Shown: piece after piece, positions 10,113 to 17,653 of the stretch | How positions within the stretch are numbered: the first letter of the stretch is position 1 | Layout of the letters: each line of letters opens with the position of its first letter | Source of the DNA: Bacillus sp. OK048 | GTDB taxonomy: Bacteria; Bacillota; Bacilli; Bacillales; Cytobacillaceae | Length of the DNA stretch: 64,000 nt | Assembly: GCF_900103525.1 (NCBI RefSeq) | Contig: NZ_FNHN01000001.1 | Location: 374,958-438,957 of the forward strand | Direction: 5' to 3' | Made by a program: the position numbers and the translations under genes | The notes under the pieces: model-generated | The model's input: the letters and a program-made list of their open reading frames with translations, nothing else | Told to the model about the DNA's origin: nothing | Databases searched by the model: none

Positions 10113-10367
10113 ATGCCATCTATAGTAATTAATTTATATAATCTCAAGATAAATAGCATTTCTGGAAACGGCTCTGTAACCATTGGTGAAGCTTCACATA
10201 ATAGTCATACTGCAAAGAGCAAGGTACAGGGAGTTAACTCATCATATGGTGACATGTCCCCTACAGAAGCCAATTTGCAAAATATACTGATTGACCCAGA
10301 TGTAAACGATATGACAGATATCGGGAATTCTGATAGTACAAACGTGGGAAGAATCCCAGGTTTCTAA
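10113..10367 (+). CDS. GerPA/GerPF-family spore germination protein
   Basis: An 84-residue protein of the GerPA/GerPF family. It shows IVINLYNLKINSISGNGSVTIGEASHNSHTAKSK, which matches the GerPF pattern (xGSVxxG...xxxPxxxxK). GerP proteins sit in the spore coat and help germinants reach the inner membrane receptors. Strong ribosome site GAGGGAGAAG. First gene of a three-gene run with a second GerP-like gene and a Hsp20-like gene. The remaining gerP genes (B, C, D, E) are not here, so this is a stand-alone paralog. Confidence 0.8.
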   Translation: MPSIVINLYNLKINSISGNGSVTIGEASHNSHTAKSKVQGVNSSYGDMSPTEANLQNILIDPDVNDMTDIGNSDSTNVGRIPGF

Positions 10368-10389
10368 ACTAGAGGGGGAAGAGGAAAAA

Positions 10390-10632
10390 ATGCCTTGTCA
10401 GATTAATATCTTCAATATAAAAGTCAATGGAGCAACACAGAATGGAAATATTGATATTGGACCAACTGTTCATAATAGTCACACTGCGAATAGTAAATTT
10501 ATAGGTGCTAATTTTTCTCAAGGAGATTTTTCACCAACCTTTTCACAGATGAACTCAGGAATTATTGATACAGATGTAAGTGACCAAGATCAAATTGCCA
10601 ATCCATCCATGCCAATTTCTAATCAAATATAA
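10390..10632 (+). CDS. GerPA/GerPF-family spore germination protein, second copy
   Basis: An 80-residue paralog of the preceding gene, 22 bases downstream with AGAGGGGGAAGAGG before its start. It shares the frame of NIFNIKVNGATQNGNIDIGPTVHNSHTANSKFIGANFSQGDFSPTFS. The tandem pair probably arose by duplication. It begins MPC, unlike the canonical MPA/MPS start, so one cysteine is available near the N-terminus. Expected location: spore coat or outer layers. Confidence 0.8.
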   Translation: MPCQINIFNIKVNGATQNGNIDIGPTVHNSHTANSKFIGANFSQGDFSPTFSQMNSGIIDTDVSDQDQIANPSMPISNQI

Positions 10633-10653
10633 AATGAACTAGGAGGTAAAATA

Positions 10654-11085
10654 ATGGATATTGAAAAAATAAGAAAATGGATGGAAATAACAAATGAATA
10701 TCAACAAAGTGATTTTTGGAGCAATGTTTTAAATCAACAACCCCCAAAAGAATTTTTTACCAAAAGTTTTGATGTTGATGTACCCAAACATGATACCTAT
10801 CAAAATGATACAACAATCTGTATTCTTGTTGAATTACCCGGTATTCAAGTAAACGATCTTTTATTTAATTTAATATCAAAAAGTCGTATTTCAATAAAAA
10901 CAACCGTAGTCCCGCCAATTTCAAACGAACTGGCAATAAAGCAGGAAAGATATTATGGGGATATGAGTTTTGAAATTGATCTGCCTGAACCAACAGAGGC
11001 ACATTTATTAACGGTCCAGTATCAAGATGGACTCCTTTACATCAGTTATCCAAGACAGATAGAAAAGATAAACGTCAATATCTAA
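10654..11085 (+). CDS. Hsp20/alpha-crystallin-like protein, possible spore coat protein
   Basis: A 143-residue small heat-shock-like protein. The alpha-crystallin domain spans about 35-140: CILVELPGIQVNDLLFNLISKSRISIKTTV, then YYGDMSFEIDLPEP (the conserved F-x-R-x-(I/V)-x-LP strand), then LLTVQYQDGLLYISYPR. The usual C-terminal IxI/V motif may be INVNI. It has AGGAGG upstream and co-transcription with two GerP-like genes is likely, which suggests sporulation expression like CotM/CotP of B. subtilis rather than a heat-shock role. Confidence 0.72.
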   Translation: MDIEKIRKWMEITNEYQQSDFWSNVLNQQPPKEFFTKSFDVDVPKHDTYQNDTTICILVELPGIQVNDLLFNLISKSRISIKTTVVPPISNELAIKQERYYGDMSFEIDLPEPTEAHLLTVQYQDGLLYISYPRQIEKINVNI

Positions 11086-11523
11086 CATCCACTAAAAGCC
11101 TAAATTCCCTTCAATTACTATTATCCACTACAACGTTTCCCCTCTCCAAACCATGCTCTTCGCCTTCCTAGCTTTTAAAGATAGTTAAAAACTCAGAAAA
11201 ATACCAATTTAGCCAGTTATGAATCTAGCCTTGCGCTATTTGAAGTTCGTCAGTTAGGAGGTCACCTAATTTTTCCGGCGCAGGGATTTCTTCATATAAT
11301 AGTTCCACTCCGCTGTATGTGTAATATGAATTCCCACATCCCTTATTGGATTTTTCACGTTCGTAAAACGAAATCCATTAGCTTCCCAAGACTCCATAAT
11401 TTCCTCACATCAATTTCTTTTTGTCCACGTTTCCTATACTAGCTTTTTTATTCCTCACTGTATCGACAGGGTAACACCGATTAACTTGTAAGTAGGTAGG
11501 ATGATTTGTGTGGTTATAGTAAG
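11086..11523. other. Intergenic region without a recognised gene
   Basis: About 440 bases after the Hsp20-like gene. Only very short frames are open on either strand. No clear terminator with a T-run was seen. Confidence 0.4.
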
Positions 11524-11645
11524 ATGGGTAAAAAGGAGGCGTATCCACAAACCAAGTGGTTGGCAAAAATCCTTATGAATTGGATGGTTCGTTACGTGAA
11601 AAATTACCTTATGATATTTGTGATAATCTAAATGTAAAAGATTAA
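11524..11645 (+). pseudogene. Small gene split by a one-base frameshift (unknown)
   Basis: Frame 1 from ATG 11524 encodes MGKKEAYPQTKWLAK. After the five-A run at 11564-11568, frame 3 continues with NPYELDGSLREKLPYDIC and ends with DNLNVKD at TAA 11645. Adding one A would join them into a 40-residue hydrophilic protein with natural composition; the actual frame-1 continuation is low-complexity. No family recognised. Either a broken small gene or a homopolymer sequencing error. Confidence 0.4.
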
Positions 11646-11704
11646 TACGAGTACCTACGCTTAAATTAATAATCAGAGATTATGACTAAAGGAGTCGATA
11701 AGAT

Positions 11705-12160
11705 ATGACATGGACCATTGCACTTACGGTATTGCTTGGAATTGTGATTAAAATGGTAACGAGTCCTCCAAGTGCAGTTGTGGAATGGATTTCAAGTAAA
11801 TTTGCACTTCATCCAAAACTTAGTTCAAAAGATGTTACTGTAACATATATTGAAAAACACCTAGAAGGGGAAGAAAAAATTCGATTTATTGAGTATTTTA
11901 ATGAAGCGACTTTTTTAAAACAATATGATATCTTTCCAGGCAAAGAAAAATTATTTCTACATCCAGAGACTAATGTTACTCCATTTGTTATCAACATAAA
12001 AAGAGGGAAAAAAGATAGTAAGATCTTGGTTTATTGTTTTGCAGATTACGTTTATGTAGTCAAGCAGTACAATAAGAAAGTAGTAGCTTATAATCTTAGG
12101 TCTGATAATCTACAAAAATTCACTTTATCTGCCAAGGTAATGACTAAAGATGTAATATAA
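11705..12160 (+). CDS. YfmQ-like membrane-anchored protein of unknown function
   Basis: A 151-residue protein. The N-terminus (TWTIALTVLLGIVIKMVTSP) is a single membrane anchor. The remainder is soluble: AVVEWISSKFALHPKLSSKDVTVTYI, LEGEEKIRFIEYFNEATFLKQYDIFPG and KDSKILVYCFADYVYVVKQY. The pattern TSPPSAVVEW is what I recall from the Bacillus YfmQ family, for which no biochemical role is established. AAAGGAG lies 11 bases before the ATG. It has the same orientation as the next small membrane protein. Confidence 0.6.
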   Translation: MTWTIALTVLLGIVIKMVTSPPSAVVEWISSKFALHPKLSSKDVTVTYIEKHLEGEEKIRFIEYFNEATFLKQYDIFPGKEKLFLHPETNVTPFVINIKRGKKDSKILVYCFADYVYVVKQYNKKVVAYNLRSDNLQKFTLSAKVMTKDVI

Positions 12161-12269
12161 GACAAGCTTGATATACAATAAATAACATTTGTTTCCAGAA
12201 ACTAGTAATGATTTGTTGTATAAATATTTCTTCACATATTTTAATATTTTTCACTTAAGGGTGGTAAAC

Positions 12270-12461
12270 ATGAAGTTAGTCCTCATGCTAGTACTTGTTG
12301 CTGCAATGGTAGTTTTATTTTTTTGTGGTTATTTTGCAGGAATGTTAAAAGAACGGTACGGAAAAAATCTATTAATCGTTATACCCATTTGTATTTCCAT
12401 GTTTATGTTTCACCTTATTTGGGCTTTAACTGAATTAGCAAAATCTGCAAGATGGCAATAA
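12270..12461 (+). CDS. Small two-pass membrane protein
   Basis: A 63-residue protein starting at the ATG behind AAGGGTGGTAAAC; the longer upstream frame lacks a ribosome site. Two hydrophobic segments, about 2-24 and 34-54 (LLIVIPICISMFMFHLIWAL), are separated by a basic loop KERYGK. No family recognised. It probably shares the transcript ended by the hairpin at 12470-12512. Confidence 0.62.
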   Translation: MKLVLMLVLVAAMVVLFFCGYFAGMLKERYGKNLLIVIPICISMFMFHLIWALTELAKSARWQ

Positions 12462-12469
12462 GAAAGAAT

Positions 12470-12512
12470 AACTATAAAAACGAAAGAGCTTATGCCTTGC
12501 GTTTTTATAGTT
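12470..12512 (+). terminator. Rho-independent terminator
   Basis: The perfect 13-bp inverted repeat AACTATAAAAACG (12470-12482) / CGTTTTTATAGTT (12500-12512) is followed by TATTTTTTG. It lies 9 bases after the small membrane protein stop. Confidence 0.75.
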
Positions 12513-12628
12513 ATTATTTTTTGTAAAGTAAAAATCTAGGCAGTCAAATCTAAAGAACCTGAATTCAATATGTAAAAAAGCCGAATCCCCTTATAAAGAA
12601 AACGGCTTAATATCAGATAGAAATTTGG

Positions 12629-12901
12629 TCATTTCATCCAAATTGTACTTTCCTTCTTTTCTTTGTTTACTAACAATTTAAAAACATCCGGCCTTGAATA
12701 ATGACCAACAGAATCAAAGTCAAATTGACTATAGGCTATCTGTTTCATATCCAGGTCTGCAATGATGATCTCTTCTTTTCCCCAAACAGGCTCCGCAACA
12801 TAATCACCAAGCGGTTCAACGATGGCACTTCCACCGTTACTCATCACATTTGACGATGAAACAAGGTCATCATAACAAGCTAAATATTCACAAAATATTT
12901 T
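12629..12901 (-). pseudogene. Nitrilase (carbon-nitrogen hydrolase) C-terminal remnant
   Basis: About 90 codons of the C-terminal part of a nitrilase. SNGGSAIVEPLGDYVAEPVW, EEIIIADLDMKQIAYSQFDFDSVGHYSRPDVFKLLVN matches the nitrilase end region. The frame runs open upstream to 12901 (YLACYDDLVSSS) and then hits a stop. The Glu/Lys/Cys catalytic triad region and about 200 N-terminal residues are missing. There is no ribosome site, so it is a dead fragment. Confidence 0.8.
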
Positions 12902-13117
12902 TTACATTATTTTACTATTCAAGTTGTTACATTAATAAAATCTACTTCTCATAATAAATGATTTATAAATTTTATTACCATCCAGTTTTACTTCTAAATA
13001 AAAAGAAACACGATAAAATCGTGATTTTTTGATATGAAAAAACATAAGCAGCAATCCGTTTTCAGTTCGCACCAGTTGACTTACGAGTAAGGTCATTTCC
13101 TGACTAAATCCTGACAA

Positions 13118-13149
13118 AAAAACCGATTCCACTTGTGGAACCGGTTTTT
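13118..13149. terminator. Bidirectional terminator
   Basis: The stem AAAAACCG-a-TTCCAC / GTGGAA-c-CGGTTTTT has a two-base loop and A/T runs on both sides. It probably ended the flavohemoglobin gene whose remnant lies just to the right. Confidence 0.7.
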
Positions 13150-13224
13150 GATTATGATTTATGATAGTTGAAATTACGGCAAGGGTATTTTATACGGTAG
13201 CTAGTTCTTTTTGTTCTTGTTCTT

Positions 13225-13326
13225 CTAAACAACCATTGGTCCAAAAAATTCGCAATGGATTTGTTCTTCATTTACTCCCAAATCCTTAAAATAGCGATTG
13301 ATAGCTTTCATAAACGGCAGAATCAT
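13225..13326 (-). pseudogene. Flavohemoglobin (Hmp) C-terminal remnant
   Basis: Thirty-three codons reading FMKAINRYFKDLGVNEEQIH followed by CEFFGP and a stop. This is the C-terminal NAD/FAD-domain signature of flavohemoglobins (E. coli Hmp ends with IHYECFGP...). The remaining ~370 residues are gone, and the remnant starts two bases after the OsmC-family stop codon. It suggests a deletion that removed most of hmp and joined its tail to the redox cluster. Confidence 0.75.
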
Positions 13327-13327
13327 A

Positions 13328-13762
13328 TCATTTCACTGAAACTTTACCTTGAACTTCAATTTTAACATCTGCTTTTTTCAAAATATTTCCGACATCGCAC
13401 CCTTTATCTGCTGCTTCTGTCGCTCTTTGTGCAGATTGAATTTGTTCTTCTGTCGCGCCAGCAGATAAAACGATTTGAGGATAATGGATAATTTTAAACT
13501 CATTATCAGATATATTTGCCTCAGAGTTCACTGTAAGTTCCGCCAAAGGAAGTTTTCTGCTTTCAAGCACAAATGTTAGCGTTGCTGCATAACAAGTTGT
13601 TACAGAAGCAACGAGAACCTCTTTTGGATTTGCTCCGTTACCACTACCTCCTAATGATGTTGGAATAGCGATTTTTGTATCAAGATACTCTGCTTTAAGG
13701 GTTCCATTCCCTGTTACCCCTCCATCCCAAACAGCATTCACATTTATTTTCATATCAGCCAT
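13328..13762 (-). CDS. OsmC/Ohr-family peroxidase (organic hydroperoxide resistance)
   Basis: A 144-residue OsmC-family thiol peroxidase; Ohr/OsmC enzymes reduce organic hydroperoxides using two cysteines. It shows the family start (WDGGVTGNGTLK), GGSGNGANPKEVLVASVTTCYAATL with the peroxidatic cysteine (about residue 60), and AADKGCDVGNILKK with the resolving cysteine (about 125). The start at 13762 is preferred because GGAGTG lies 9 bases upstream. A TetR-type palindrome lies 126 bases upstream. It belongs with the thioredoxin-like, HesB-like and TetR genes to one redox unit. Confidence 0.86.
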   Translation of the reverse strand: MADMKINVNAVWDGGVTGNGTLKAEYLDTKIAIPTSLGGSGNGANPKEVLVASVTTCYAATLTFVLESRKLPLAELTVNSEANISDNEFKIIHYPQIVLSAGATEEQIQSAQRATEAADKGCDVGNILKKADVKIEVQGKVSVK

Positions 13763-13887
13763 AATTAACACTCCTTCTATTAAATTAATTGCATAATTAT
13801 CTTGCCTATTTACGTATGTTTATACGCTATGGATATCGCAAACACTTCGTTAAAAGACAAGAAGAACAGGTTTAACGTTTTAATAGG

Positions 13888-13903
13888 TACCTACCGGTCG
13901 GTA
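13888..13903. promoter_or_regulatory. TetR-type operator A
   Basis: TACCTACCGGTCGGTA, a near-perfect palindrome upstream of the OsmC-family gene. On the minus strand TTGTAC and TATTAA flank it as possible -35 and -10. It matches the sites at 14873-14888 and 15045-15060 (consensus TACCkAmCrkTyGGTA). Confidence 0.7.
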
Positions 13904-14010
13904 CAAAATGAAGTTTACCACACTCTTTAAAAAGTTGGCAAGTAAACAGGTTATATTTTTAAAGAATGTTGTACTATTAACAAATCAAATCATTGGTATT
14001 TAACGAAATT

Positions 14011-14325
14011 TTATAGTTTGTTTAAGAATTCTTTCACTGCTTCTGTAGTTTTAGCGTTTGCACTATGCAAATGAGCAAGCTTTTCACCGTTTTTAAAAAC
14101 TAATAAAGATGGGATTCCCATAACACTTTGTTTGTCAGAAATTTCCGGAAACTCATCACGATCAATTTTAAACCATTGTTTTTCCTGATGCTCTTCTGTA
14201 ACTTCATCAATAAACATTCCTAACCGTTTACAGTCTGGGCACCAAGTTGTAGTGAAAATTCCAATAGTTAGTTCATCTTGGGAAATTTGCTCAAGATATT
14301 CTTGCTCTGTATTAACTTGTTTCAT
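14011..14325 (-). CDS. Thioredoxin-like protein
   Basis: A 104-residue thioredoxin-fold protein starting at the ATG behind GGAGGAGAAAAC. The active site is WCPDC (about residues 28-32) in GIFTTTWCPDCKRLGMF, followed by the cis-proline in MGIPSLLVFKNGEK. CPDC differs from the CGPC of housekeeping thioredoxin and suggests specialised redox chemistry. It is downstream of the HesB-like gene and may be read from the operator-B promoter. Confidence 0.85.
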   Translation of the reverse strand: MKQVNTEQEYLEQISQDELTIGIFTTTWCPDCKRLGMFIDEVTEEHQEKQWFKIDRDEFPEISDKQSVMGIPSLLVFKNGEKLAHLHSANAKTTEAVKEFLNKL

Positions 14326-14459
14326 GTTTTCTCCTCCAAGTGGGTCTATCAATTTTCGAATTATTTATAAAGCTTTTCATCTTCACTATTGTTATAAACT
14401 TGTTGATACGCAATGACAAAATAGTTTTTTTACTCCCCAATTTCGAACGAAAATCCTTC

Positions 14460-14795
14460 TTATTTCACTTTATTAATTAATGACATTCTTCCGTTTATGA
14501 TTCGCTGAGGGCTTATTAATTGAAAACTGTTAGCTGTAATCGAAAAGTCAATTTTTAATTCTTTTTCAAAAAAGAGTAGTTTTGACTTTTCCATTAAAAC
14601 TGGGCGATTATTTGTATCAAATAAAAGATCGTCATTTTCTTCCGCAGAAGAGACAAACCATAAAGTCGGCATTCCGCCAGCACAGCCGAAAAACTCGTGT
14701 TCGTCGATTTCGTATTTTATTTTTAATATTCCATTTTGTTCTCCGATTTTTTTGTTTAGTTCTTCTATCGCACTGTCTGTAATGGTGATATTCAA
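14460..14795 (-). CDS. HesB/IscA-like Fe-S biosynthesis family protein
   Basis: A 111-residue protein of the HesB/IscA (Fe-S_biosyn) superfamily, YqkB/YneR-like. It shows NITITDSAIEELNKKIGE, LKIKYEIDEHEFFGCAGGMPTLWFV and a long central strand pair. It lacks the C-terminal CxC pair of true A-type Fe-S carriers; only one cysteine (FGCAGG) remains. Metal trafficking is therefore doubtful. The start is probably TTG at 14795, with AAAGGAGCAAGAGG just upstream. Operator B lies 78 bases upstream. Confidence 0.7.
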   Translation of the reverse strand: MNITITDSAIEELNKKIGEQNGILKIKYEIDEHEFFGCAGGMPTLWFVSSAEENDDLLFDTNNRPVLMEKSKLLFFEKELKIDFSITANSFQLISPQRIINGRMSLINKVK

Positions 14796-14872
14796 ACCTC
14801 TTGCTCCTTTCACTCTTCTCATTAATGAATAGAATTTACTGTATTTATAAAAAGTATGCTTTTATAATTTTG

Positions 14873-14888
14873 TACCTACCATTCGGTA
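14873..14888. promoter_or_regulatory. TetR-type operator B
   Basis: TACCTACCATTCGGTA, matching operators A and C. On the minus strand TTGTAC overlaps its edge as a -35 and ATTATA lies 17 bases on as a -10, reading toward the HesB-like gene. Confidence 0.72.
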
Positions 14889-15009
14889 CAATTTTAGTCT
14901 AACATACTTTTTTTATTATTGGCAACAAAATATTTAGTATGGAAATATAATCCTTTTATCTTAACAACCATTTTTCTTGAAGAACCTACTAGTGTCTAAG
15001 CGGATAGTA

Positions 15010-15060
15010 TTGTATCTTAGCAAAAAATAATGCTATAATAATTGTACCGAACAGTTGGTA
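15010..15060 (+). promoter_or_regulatory. Promoter and TetR-type operator C
   Basis: A sigma-A promoter is visible: TTGTAT (15010-15015), an 18-base spacer and TATAAT (15034-15039). Operator C, TACCGAACAGTTGGTA (15045-15060), covers the expected start site. It drives the small CMD-like frame and the tetR gene, so autorepression is likely. Confidence 0.75.
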
Positions 15061-15123
15061 AATTTCGCGTTTAAATCTGCGATTTAAAGGATAAATTAAA
15101 TAAAATTAAAAGGAGTTTTAAAA

Positions 15124-15243
15124 TTGCCAACAAATTTTTATACGAAAGAAAATACTCAAGACAAACTAGGGGTAACGAGTGACGAACTTGCAGAAGCCAT
15201 CATGATAGCTTCCGCAGTACGTGCAGGCGGATCTTATGCTTAA
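15124..15243 (+). pseudogene. Truncated carboxymuconolactone decarboxylase-family (AhpD-like) gene
   Basis: A 39-residue frame starting with TTG behind AAAAGGAG. LGVTSDELAEAIMIASAVRAGGSYA resembles the helix that follows the CxxC site in AhpD/CMD peroxidase-like proteins. The catalytic CxxC half is absent. It is likely the leftover of a deleted AhpD-like gene that headed the tetR operon; a functional small protein cannot be excluded. Confidence 0.5.
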
Positions 15244-15270
15244 GTTATCAAGAGTGAGGTTGTAGTTATT

Positions 15271-15849
15271 ATGTCTTCTAAAAAACAGGAAATAATACGA
15301 ATAGCTAGAGAGGTCATACACTCAAAAGGCTACCAAGCGACATCAGTCAGCGATATTATGGCAGCTACTAATATCGGAAAGGGACAATTTTACCATTATT
15401 TTCAATCAAAACATGATCTTGGATTAGTTATTGTAGAAGATCTGGTCAAAGATTGGGAAGGGCAGTTAATAATTGGAATTCTGAAAACTTCAGATGCCCC
15501 TGTTACTAAGTTAAATCGCATGCTCCAATGGGTGGAGACAAGTCATGCAGAAATGGAAATTAAGTATGGGTGCGCAATGGGAAATTTGGCAATCGAAATG
15601 AGTGTCCAAGATGAGGAATTCCGAGTAAAAATTAAAGAATTTTTTAATCACTGGGTAAACTCAGTCACTGATATATTAACGGAAATGATTGAGAATCATC
15701 AGTTAGATGAATCAATTAATCCGAAAAAAAACGCAGAATCCATTGTTGCTATGATTGAAGGCGGAATTTTATTAATGGTAAACCGACAAAACATCCAAGT
15801 TTTACAAAATATTTTTGAAGTGATTAAACAACAGTATCATTTAGATTAA
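15271..15849 (+). CDS. TetR/AcrR-family regulator
   Basis: A 192-residue repressor. The N-terminal HTH is KQEIIRIAREVIHSKGYQATSVSDIMAATNIGKGQFYHYFQSKHDL, with the GQFYHYF turn typical of TetR. The ligand domain is helical and contains two cysteine-free helices ending in GGILLMVNRQN. Three matching palindromes flank the OsmC, HesB-like and tetR promoters, so it most likely represses all of them plus itself. The inducer is probably an electrophile or peroxide-derived compound, inferred from its targets. Confidence 0.85.
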   Translation: MSSKKQEIIRIAREVIHSKGYQATSVSDIMAATNIGKGQFYHYFQSKHDLGLVIVEDLVKDWEGQLIIGILKTSDAPVTKLNRMLQWVETSHAEMEIKYGCAMGNLAIEMSVQDEEFRVKIKEFFNHWVNSVTDILTEMIENHQLDESINPKKNAESIVAMIEGGILLMVNRQNIQVLQNIFEVIKQQYHLD

Positions 15850-15868
15850 AGACAAAAAGTTAAGACAA

Positions 15869-15902
15869 GACTTACTAACTGAGGATTAGTAAGTCTTTTT
15901 TA
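15869..15902 (+). terminator. Terminator of the tetR transcript
   Basis: GACTTACTAA (15869-15878) / TTAGTAAGTC (15886-15895) followed by TTTTTT, 20 bases after the tetR stop. Confidence 0.85.
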
Positions 15903-16270
15903 GCTTGATAAACCCATTAAAGGCTTCACTTTTAATAGGAGCTGCTTAGGTTGAATTTCAGCTTTATCATTCATCAAAATGTCCAAATATGGATACCTCC
16001 CCATACCTCACAAAGAATAATATTGCTGAATAAAGGAATATAGGTATCGGAAACAAGATAATAGCCAATCCCACCATATCCTCCATAACGAAAAGAAGCT
16101 ATCCTAAAAGATTATTAATTACAATCTTTTAGAGATAGCTCCTTTTTTTTGAAAGAATACTATTCTTTTTTTCCATCTAAATAAATAGGTAAAGAAGATA
16201 TGGCTGAAACGAACCTAAATATTGTAGGTTCTTTTAATTAGACAAGGCAATTATGCAAGGAGGATATTAT
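15903..16270. other. Intergenic region with one strong hairpin
   Basis: No gene recognised. A long inverted repeat (AGCTATC-c-TAAAAGATT with AATCTTTTA-g-AGATAGCT, 16097-16140) followed by eight T at 16143-16150 is a terminator with no obvious upstream gene. An AGGAGGATAT ribosome site precedes the ATG at 16271. Confidence 0.5.
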
Positions 16271-17367
16271 ATGCAAATTATTGGTCTGGAGGCGACGTAT
16301 TATAGTTGCCCCTTCGAGAAGCCTGTAGAGAACAGGATTTATACCTATAGCAAATATGACCTGATCACGGGTCCACTTGAAGACAGATGAGGGGATTACA
16401 GGCTTCGGATGGGTTAAAGGTGGAGCGGATGTACTAGCTACGGTCCTGAGCCTTAAAGAAGTCGTTGTTGGTCGTGATCCCTATGATTATGAGAAGATTT
16501 GGTCTTTATTGTATCGACCAAAAATTACCGGTCGCAAAGGTTTGGGCATTAGAGCTGTTTCCTGTATAGATATTGCACTTTGGGACATTATGGGCAAAGC
16601 TGCCCAACAACCTTTATACAAGCTCCTGGGCAATTACCGTCAGAAGCAGCCTGCTTACATTGCTGGTGGACTATGAGGACTCAAAAGGTATAGAGGGTCT
16701 GATTGAAGAAATGCTTAGGTGTGTTGATATGGGAGATAAAGCTGTCAAAATGAAGATTGGCAAACTGTTGGTCAAGGAAGATTTAAAAAGGATCGAAGTG
16801 GTGAGAAAGGCTATTGGTCCTGACGTAAAGCTCATGATCGACGCGAATAACGCCTATACCCCTAGTGATGCTATTGAGATGGCGCGTGGCTCTGAAGAGT
16901 ATGATGTATATTGGTTTGGAGAGCTGGTACATCCGGATGATCTCCCAGGGCTAAAGCGGGTAGCCCAAAAAAGCAATGTTCGAATCGCTACAGGTGAAAA
17001 CGAATATACGGCCTATGGATTCCGTGAGCTACTAATTAATGATACTGTTGATGTTATTAATCCAGATGCCCATTACTGTGGTGGAATTACCGAGTGGAAA
17101 AAGATTGCTGATCTTGCCAGGGTCATTAACGTTCAGGTTGCTCCCCATGGCAGCCAGCAGCTTCACTGCCACTTGCTTGCATCTATTTCTAACGGGCTCA
17201 TCCTTGAGTACTATCCGCCGAACACGAATCCCATTTTAGGAGGTCAGATGTTTCAAGAGTTCATTCCGTATGAAAATGGATTTGTCAGTCCACCGGATCG
17301 CCCAGGGCTAGGTTTTGAGCTAAATCGAGATTTTATGAAGCAATATTTAATATCCCATATCTCTTAA
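16271..17367 (+). pseudogene. Mandelate racemase/muconate lactonizing-family gene with two frameshifts
   Basis: An enolase-superfamily dehydratase/racemase of about 365 residues if repaired. Frame 1 starts at 16271 (MQIIGLEATYYSCPF) and shifts near the GGG at 16363-16365. The second frame runs LKTDEGITGFGWVKGGADVL to PAYIAGG. It shifts again near 16671 and resumes DSKGIEGLIEEM to the end. Catalytic residues are intact: KMKIGK, DANNAY, the Glu after YWF, TGENEY, NPDAH and APHGS. Both lesions can be repaired by removing one base. Probable sugar-acid dehydratase or related racemase; now broken, or mis-sequenced. Confidence 0.8.
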
Positions 17368-17653
17368 AGTCATTACCGTAAAGCTATAAAGTTAAAACTA
17401 TTTAAAGTAGAAAATAGGGCACCCACTTTAATGGCTGCCCTCTCGAATAAACCGCATATCTCCTATTAGACAAACGGCTTTCCCGTAAGCGTTAAACTTC
17501 ACCCACGTAGTTACGATAAAGCATCTATGTAATAACCTATTTAGGTCATTGAACCTGAGGAGGTTTTTTAATGGGTAAAACTGAATTACAAATCTAATTG
17601 AAATAAGGTATATTTGGTCTTAAAATTCGAATAAATTCTATCATTATTAAAGA

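Noticed and set aside
12932-13132. 66-codon minus-strand frame
   Set aside because: It starts inside the terminator stem at 13118-13149, lacks a ribosome site and has no family resemblance.
13225-13326. Functional small gene after the OsmC-family gene
   Set aside because: The sequence is the tail of flavohemoglobin and lacks its own ribosome site.
17571-17597. Nine-codon frame with GAGGAGG upstream
   Set aside because: The apparent ribosome site is one arm of a terminator-like hairpin (AACCT-gagg-AGGTT-TTTTTT).
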